Source of the DNA: Microthrix sp041394405
Lineage (GTDB): Bacteria > Actinomycetota > Acidimicrobiia > Acidimicrobiales > Microtrichaceae
Length of the DNA stretch: 64,000 bases
Assembly (NCBI GenBank): GCA_041394405.1
Contig: JAWKIF010000006.1
Span: forward strand, 434,001-498,000
Direction: 5' to 3'
Part shown: positions 60,177 to 64,000 of the stretch, one piece after another
Layout of the letters: each line of letters begins with the position of its first letter
How positions within the stretch are numbered: position 1 is the first letter of the stretch
The notes under the pieces: model-generated
Told to the model about the DNA's origin: nothing
Database searches by the model: none
What the model saw: only the letters and a program-made list of their open reading frames with translations
Position numbers and translations under genes: made by a program

Positions 60177-60236
60177 GCGGCCGTGTCTGCGGGTCGCCGT
60201 CGTCTCGAACTTGCGTGATGTTCCTGGCTCGTCAGA

Positions 60237-60251
60237 TGACCTTGGGCCCTG
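60237..60251 (+). promoter_or_regulatory. DosR/DevR-box-like motif upstream of the usp gene
   Basis: TGACCTTGGGCCCTG ends 54 bp before the usp start. The identical 15-mer lies in reverse orientation at 63353-63367, upstream of the other stress operon. It resembles the mycobacterial dormancy box TTSGGGACTWWAGTCCCSAA in its GAC-TT-G-CCC core. A small inverted repeat (GGCGGG / CCCGCC, 60251-60268) follows. Confidence 0.5.
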
Positions 60252-60305
60252 GCGGGTCGTTCCCCGCCCTGCGGAGGATGGTGGCAGACTCGGAAGGGGT
60301 TGGTC

Positions 60306-61163
60306 ATGAAGATCGTCGTTGGTGTTGATGGGTCGGAGGCGTCCGAAGACGCCCTGCGTTTCGCGTTCGGTGAATCGATGGCGCTGGGTGCCGACCTGGT
60401 TGCGGTGACGGTGTGGGAGGTGCCGGTCATGGCTGCGGCCTATGTCGCGCCGGCCGAGGTGGATGAGGCCATGGGTCCGTGGATGGACACCTTCGTCGAC
60501 AAGGTGCTGGGCCCCAATGGCGCCTCGGTGACGAAGGCACCGGCATCCGGTTCGGCGGCCGCCGAATTGCTGCGGGCCGCCGAGGACGCCGATGCGATGG
60601 TCATGGGAACGAGCGGGCGAGGCGCACTGTCCGGCGTGATCATGGGGTCGGTCAGCCACCAGGTGGCCAATCACGCCCCGTGTCCGCTCACGGTGGTGCC
60701 GGCCGGCAGCAACGACGGAGACGGCCCTGGGCCCGGCCCAGCGGTTGTTGGGGTGGATGGATCGGCCAACGCGGGTTCGGCACTGCGCTGGGCCGCCGAG
60801 CGGGCGGCTCGAGTCGGCGTGCCGCTGCGGATCGTGATGGCATGGCGGGGTGAGCCCGCAGGATGGCTGCCCCGGCGCGACGAGGCTGGGGCGTTGCCGA
60901 CCGACGAGGAACTGCAATCGCAGGCGCGCGAGATGTTGGCCGAGGTGGTCGACTCCGTCGAGCTCCCCGGTGGCCTGGTGACCGAGCTGGTGGTGGGCGA
61001 GGGGGCGCCCGCCTCGGTGTTGCGTGACGCCGCCGAGGATGCCTCGATGCTGGTGCTCGGGGCCCGCGGCCGCGGGGGCTTCATGGGCCTCTTGCTGGGG
61101 TCCGTCACCAGCCACATGCTGAGCGACGTCTTCTGCCCCATGACCGTCGTCCCGGCACCGTGA
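60306..61163 (+). CDS. Universal stress protein with two tandem Usp domains
   Basis: The 285-residue cytoplasmic protein contains two Usp folds: residues 1-140 (IVVGVDGSEASEDAL, with the ATP-binding GTSGRGALSGVIMGSVSH) and residues 145-285 (AVVGVDGSANAGSALRWA, with GARGRGGFMGLLLGSVTS). Both keep the G-2x-G-9x-G ATP-binding pattern, as in the DosR-regulated tandem USPs of mycobacteria. The ATG follows GGAAGGGG. It is followed by an alcohol dehydrogenase gene on the same strand, and a DosR-box-like motif lies upstream. Confidence 0.93.
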   Translation: MKIVVGVDGSEASEDALRFAFGESMALGADLVAVTVWEVPVMAAAYVAPAEVDEAMGPWMDTFVDKVLGPNGASVTKAPASGSAAAELLRAAEDADAMVMGTSGRGALSGVIMGSVSHQVANHAPCPLTVVPAGSNDGDGPGPGPAVVGVDGSANAGSALRWAAERAARVGVPLRIVMAWRGEPAGWLPRRDEAGALPTDEELQSQAREMLAEVVDSVELPGGLVTELVVGEGAPASVLRDAAEDASMLVLGARGRGGFMGLLLGSVTSHMLSDVFCPMTVVPAP

Positions 61164-61214
61164 TGACGCGGAGGCTCCCATGAGCTCCTCACCGCGCCGG
61201 AGGAGGTAGCCGCC

Positions 61215-62255
61215 ATGCAGGCGCTCCAGCTCACCCAGTGGCAGCATCCACCGGAGCTGCGCGAGGTCCCTGACCCCGAACCGGGCCCGGGACAGCTGGT
61301 GATCAAGGTTGGCGGCGCTGGGGCGTGCCACTCCGACCTCCACCTGATGAACGACTTCGTGGAGGGCCTGGTGCCGTTCAAGCTGCCCTTCACGTTGGGG
61401 CACGAGACGGCCGGCTGGGTGGACGCCCTCGGAGCAGGCGTCACGGGGGTCGAACTGGGCCAACCGGTTGCGGTCTATGGCCCGTGGGGTTGTGGCCGGT
61501 GTCGCCGCTGCCGGCTGGGAATGGAGAACTACTGCCTTCGTCAGGCCGAGCTGGTCGTGGCGGGCGGCGGCATCGGGCTCGATGGGGGAATGGCCGAGCG
61601 GATGTTGGTGCCAGACGCCCGGCTGGTCGTGCCCTTGGGCGACCTCGACCCGGCCGCAGCCGCCCCGTTGACCGACGCTGCGCTGACGCCCTATCACGCC
61701 ATCGCGCGGTCGATGGCGCTGCTGGGTGCTGGCTCGAGCGCTGTGGTGATCGGCGCCGGTGGCGGATTGGGCCACATGGCGGTCGCGATCTTGGAGGCGC
61801 TCACGCCGGCCACGATCATCGCTGTGGATCAGACTGAGGCTGCGCTGGGCTTGGCGGCCGAACGGGGGGCGGGGCACGGGGTGATCGCCGGCGCCTCGGC
61901 GGCCGCGGAGGTTCGGGCCCTCACGGGCGCATCCGGTGCGGAGCTGGTGCTGGACCTGGTGGGCACCGAGTCCACGCTCGCCCTGGCGGCCGCCGTCGTC
62001 GGCAGCCTGGGCCACCTCACCCTGGTGGGCCTTGGCGGCGGCACGCTGCCGGTGGGGTTTTTCTCGGTGCCCTACGAAGCCTCGGTGGCAACCACCTATT
62101 GGGGCTCCATCATCGAGCTGATGGACGTCATCGCCCTGGCCCAAGCAGGGGTGATCAGCGCCGAGATCACCCGCTTCCCCCTGGCCCAGGGCGCCGAGGC
62201 GTACGAGCGACTGCAGGCGGGGACGGTGCGGGGGCGGGCCGTGATCGTCCCGTAG
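61215..62255 (+). CDS. Zinc-dependent alcohol dehydrogenase (medium-chain, NAD(P)-dependent)
   Basis: The 346-residue MDR enzyme has catalytic zinc ligands Cys38 and His63-Glu64 (GACHSDLH, TLGHETAGWV), and structural zinc cysteines 93, 96, 99 and 107 (CGRCRRCRLGMENYC). Its nucleotide-binding loop is AVVIGAGGGLGHMAV with an acidic residue after the next strand (IIAVDQTEAA), which favours NAD. Substrate is unknown; an aliphatic alcohol or hydroxy ketone is likely. It is preceded by AGGAGG and follows usp by 51 bp, so they are probably co-transcribed. Confidence 0.92.
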   Translation: MQALQLTQWQHPPELREVPDPEPGPGQLVIKVGGAGACHSDLHLMNDFVEGLVPFKLPFTLGHETAGWVDALGAGVTGVELGQPVAVYGPWGCGRCRRCRLGMENYCLRQAELVVAGGGIGLDGGMAERMLVPDARLVVPLGDLDPAAAAPLTDAALTPYHAIARSMALLGAGSSAVVIGAGGGLGHMAVAILEALTPATIIAVDQTEAALGLAAERGAGHGVIAGASAAAEVRALTGASGAELVLDLVGTESTLALAAAVVGSLGHLTLVGLGGGTLPVGFFSVPYEASVATTYWGSIIELMDVIALAQAGVISAEITRFPLAQGAEAYERLQAGTVRGRAVIVP

Positions 62256-62271
62256 CGGGTCCTTCCAGGCG

Positions 62272-62724
62272 TCAGCCGTCGGCGGTTCGGGGCACGGGGG
62301 CGTCGCGGTGACCAAAGATGGTCTCGCCCGTCACCGGCCGGCTGAGGTCGGCCAGGTCGGCAGAGACGTTGATGAGCAGGTCATCGACCGTGATCATCCC
62401 GACGACGCCCTCCCCATCGGTGACGACCAAGCGACGCACGGGGTGCTCCCGAAAGGTGGCAAAGGCCGCCTGCAGGTCCGCGTCCACGGCGACGGAGTGC
62501 ACCGGCGTGCTCATCAACGAGTCGATCCGTGCGTCGTTGGCCACGTTCGCAGCGATGCCCCGACAGACGATGTCCCGGTCGGTCACGATGCCGACCAGCT
62601 CACCTCCGTCGACGACGGGCAGCGCGCCAACGCCGCTCCGTTCCATGAGTTGCGCCGTGGCCTCGATGGAGGTGTCGGGCTCGACGGTGACGGCATTGCG
62701 CCGCACTGCCTCGATGATCTTCAT
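62272..62724 (-). CDS. CBS-domain pair protein
   Basis: The 150-residue protein is two CBS domains and little else: VTVEPDTSIEATAQLMERSG with PVVDGGELVGIVTDRDI, and STPVHSVAVDADLQAAFATF with RRLVVTDGEGVVGMITVDDL. CBS pairs bind adenosine nucleotides (AMP, ATP, NAD). Stand-alone pairs such as Rv2626c are DosR-regulated in mycobacteria. The ATG follows a GGGGAGAACC stretch. It is co-directional with and 36 bp behind the helical protein gene, so the two probably form an operon under the box at 63353. Confidence 0.92.
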   Translation of the reverse strand: MKIIEAVRRNAVTVEPDTSIEATAQLMERSGVGALPVVDGGELVGIVTDRDIVCRGIAANVANDARIDSLMSTPVHSVAVDADLQAAFATFREHPVRRLVVTDGEGVVGMITVDDLLINVSADLADLSRPVTGETIFGHRDAPVPRTADG

Positions 62725-62760
62725 GATGGTTCTCCCCGGTTGATCGGATTGGTGGTTGGG

Positions 62761-63279
62761 TCAGTCGCTGAGATGGCGAATGGAGTGGGCGGCATCGACG
62801 ACCGCCGTGCGGATGCCGCCGATGGCGTGCACGGAGGCCGTGCGCATGTCCTCAAGTTCGGTGCCGACGGCGTCGCCCACGCGTTCGGCCGCTCGCACCA
62901 CCTCGGCTCGGGCTCGGTCGAGGTAGCTGCCGACGGCCTCCATCCGGTCGCGGGCTTCCATGCTGCCCAAGCGCGCCTGAACCGCAGCATCGTCGAGCCA
63001 CCGGCGGGCGGCCTCGCTCGCTTCGTTCAGGGAGGAGTCAAGGCCCTCTGCGGAGTCGCTCCGTCGGGCGGCCAGCGTGGCGCGAGCCACCGTCAGGTCC
63101 AGTTCCATGCCGGAGACCGCCTGCAGCGTCTCCGCTGCGAAGTCCGCCTCGGCATCGCTGCCCGACTTCAGGTCGGTGGCTGCGTCGCGCACCGCCTGTG
63201 CTGCCGTCAACAGGTTGGCCAACGCTTGTTCCAACTCAGGACTGGATGCGTTGGCCTCGGCGGTGCGTTCGGTGCTCAT
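62761..63279 (-). CDS. Helical hypothetical protein in a stress gene cluster
   Basis: The 172-residue protein is Ala/Glu/Arg-rich, without cysteine or membrane helix, and predicted almost entirely alpha-helical (LEQALANLLTAAQAVRDAA, RAEVVRAAERVGDAVGTELE). It resembles phasin- or PspA-like amphipathic helical proteins only in composition. The ATG follows GGAGAACCCACG. It leads an operon with the CBS protein and lies 75 bp downstream of a DosR-box-like motif. I do not recognise the family. Confidence 0.72.
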   Translation of the reverse strand: MSTERTAEANASSPELEQALANLLTAAQAVRDAATDLKSGSDAEADFAAETLQAVSGMELDLTVARATLAARRSDSAEGLDSSLNEASEAARRWLDDAAVQARLGSMEARDRMEAVGSYLDRARAEVVRAAERVGDAVGTELEDMRTASVHAIGGIRTAVVDAAHSIRHLSD

Positions 63280-63352
63280 CGTGGGTTCTCCGATTGGGTT
63301 GCGGGTGGATCGCTTGCAACCCCGATCTTGCGCCGAGCGCCTCGGCCGGCGT

Positions 63353-63367
63353 CAGGGCCCAAGGTCA
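63353..63367 (-). promoter_or_regulatory. DosR/DevR-box-like motif between divergent stress genes
   Basis: On the minus strand it reads TGACCTTGGGCCCTG, identical to the motif at 60237-60251. It lies 73 bp before the helical protein gene and 88 bp before the divergent pcm gene, so one site could serve both directions. Confidence 0.5.
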
Positions 63368-63455
63368 CTGAAACCGGCGAGCCTGGGGCCCGGCTTGGGA
63401 GGTTCGGGACCCATGGCCCTAACGAAACACGTGTGGTTCCCCGAAGCTAAGGCGC

Positions 63456-64000
63456 ATGGCGACGGGGACTCCCAGCCCTTCCGAGGCACGTCGAACCCGC
63501 ATGGTCAGCCGCGACATCGCCGCACGAGGCATACGCGACCAGCGAGTGCTCGACGCCATGGCCACGGTGCCCCGTGAGCGGTTCGTCCCCGACGATCTGG
63601 TCGAGTTCGCCTACGAGGACAGCCCGCTCCCCATCGGCGAGGGCCAGACGATCTCACAGCCCTACATCGTTGCGGCGATGATCGATGCGGCGGAGCTGCA
63701 GCCGGGCGACCGCGTGCTGGAGATCGGCACGGGTTCGGGCTACGGGGCGGCGGTGCTGAGCCGGGTCGCCCGGGAGGTGTGGTCGATCGAGCGTCACCGG
63801 CCGCTGGCCGACGCGGCGAATGAACTGCTGGGCTCCCTTGGCTACCGCAACGTGCGGGTGGTGGTGGGCGACGGCACGTTGGGCTGGCCCGAGGCCGGGC
63901 CATACGACGCCATCATCGTGACCGCCGGCGGACCATCAGTGCCCCAGGCGTTGCGCGATCAGTTGGCCGACGGGGGGCGGATGGTGATTCCGGTCGGCGC
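63456..64000 (+). CDS. pcm: Protein-L-isoaspartate O-methyltransferase (3' end outside window)
   Basis: I translated this frame directly; it is open from ATG 63456 to the edge (181 codons). It shows the PCMT family sequence: VPRERFVPDDLVEFAYEDSP, LPIGEGQTISQPYIVAAMID, and the SAM motif VLEIGTGSGYGAAVLSRVA followed by VWSIERHRPLA and YDAIIVTAGGPSVPQAL. The enzyme repairs isoaspartyl damage in aged proteins, a job linked to stress and stationary phase. It diverges from the helical-CBS operon across a DosR-box-like motif. Pcm genes are common in actinobacterial dormancy clusters. Only the C-terminus is missing. Confidence 0.93.
   Translation, partial: MATGTPSPSEARRTRMVSRDIAARGIRDQRVLDAMATVPRERFVPDDLVEFAYEDSPLPIGEGQTISQPYIVAAMIDAAELQPGDRVLEIGTGSGYGAAVLSRVAREVWSIERHRPLADAANELLGSLGYRNVRVVVGDGTLGWPEAGPYDAIIVTAGGPSVPQALRDQLADGGRMVIPVG

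Noticed and set aside
59790..62315. An 841-codon minus-strand open frame opposite cysQ, usp and adh
   Set aside because: Shadow of three genes with clear catalytic motifs; no domain or ribosome-binding site.

Overview
The window is a 64 kb chromosomal piece of a high-GC, Gram-positive-type actinobacterium. Evidence is the strong G/C third-position bias, NucS, a class II DAHP synthase, an AftD-like arabinofuranosyltransferase, a WS/DGAT acyltransferase and many GTG/TTG starts with ATGA/GTGA overlaps. The lipid-centred gene content (WS/DGAT, fatty-acid adenylating enzymes, acyl-CoA dehydrogenase, MaoC hydratase, geranylgeranyl-reductase family) and the unusual fused branched-chain-type ABC importer suggest class Acidimicrobiia (Microthrix/Ilumatobacter-like). 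That placement is inference, not proven. No transposase, phage gene, CRISPR array or rRNA was seen.

Layout. 1-6.2 kb (minus): envelope glycan operon (methyltransferase, AftD-like transferase, flippase cut by the left edge). 6.2-11.9 kb (plus): large membrane protein, then two paralogous secreted proteins with LGxTG-type C-terminal anchors flanking a lipoprotein sulfatase; the first paralog is frameshifted. 11.9-14.2 kb (minus): DAHP synthase and a PaaX-type regulator. 14.3-20 kb (minus): a sigma-70 factor followed by two TadE-like and two tandem TadG-like pseudopilin proteins. 20.1-22.8 kb: nadD, a LytR_C protein, rsfS and tRNA-Ala(GGC). 22.8-25.6 kb: fatty acyl-AMP ligase-like enzyme and a pirin. 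25.8-32.9 kb: a three-gene importer made of a fused LivH-LivM permease, an MFS-LivF-LivG fusion of 1020 residues, and a membrane-anchored binding protein.

33-35 kb (minus): PAC2 protein and a phosphotransferase; then plus-strand thioredoxin, a small HExxH protein, comEA, comEC, an unknown gene and holA (35-40.9 kb). 40.9-46.4 kb (minus): twin palindromic repeats, then nitronate monooxygenase, geranylgeranyl-reductase-like flavoprotein, WS/DGAT and a VanW protein. 46.7-56.3 kb: MaoC hydratase, AMP-dependent ligase, GNAT, DUF4190 protein, nucS, typA, an acyltransferase-like membrane protein, a hendecad-repeat coiled-coil membrane protein and an acyl-CoA dehydrogenase. 56.3-60.2 kb: DUF445 protein, ABC1/UbiB kinase, CysQ-like phosphatase.

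60.2-64 kb looks like a small stress or dormancy regulon. usp-adh on the plus strand and a helical protein-CBS pair on the minus strand converge, and pcm diverges at the right edge. An identical 15-bp motif resembling the DosR/DevR box lies upstream of both outer promoters. Two genes cut by the window edges (flippase at the left, pcm at the right) were read directly from the sequence.
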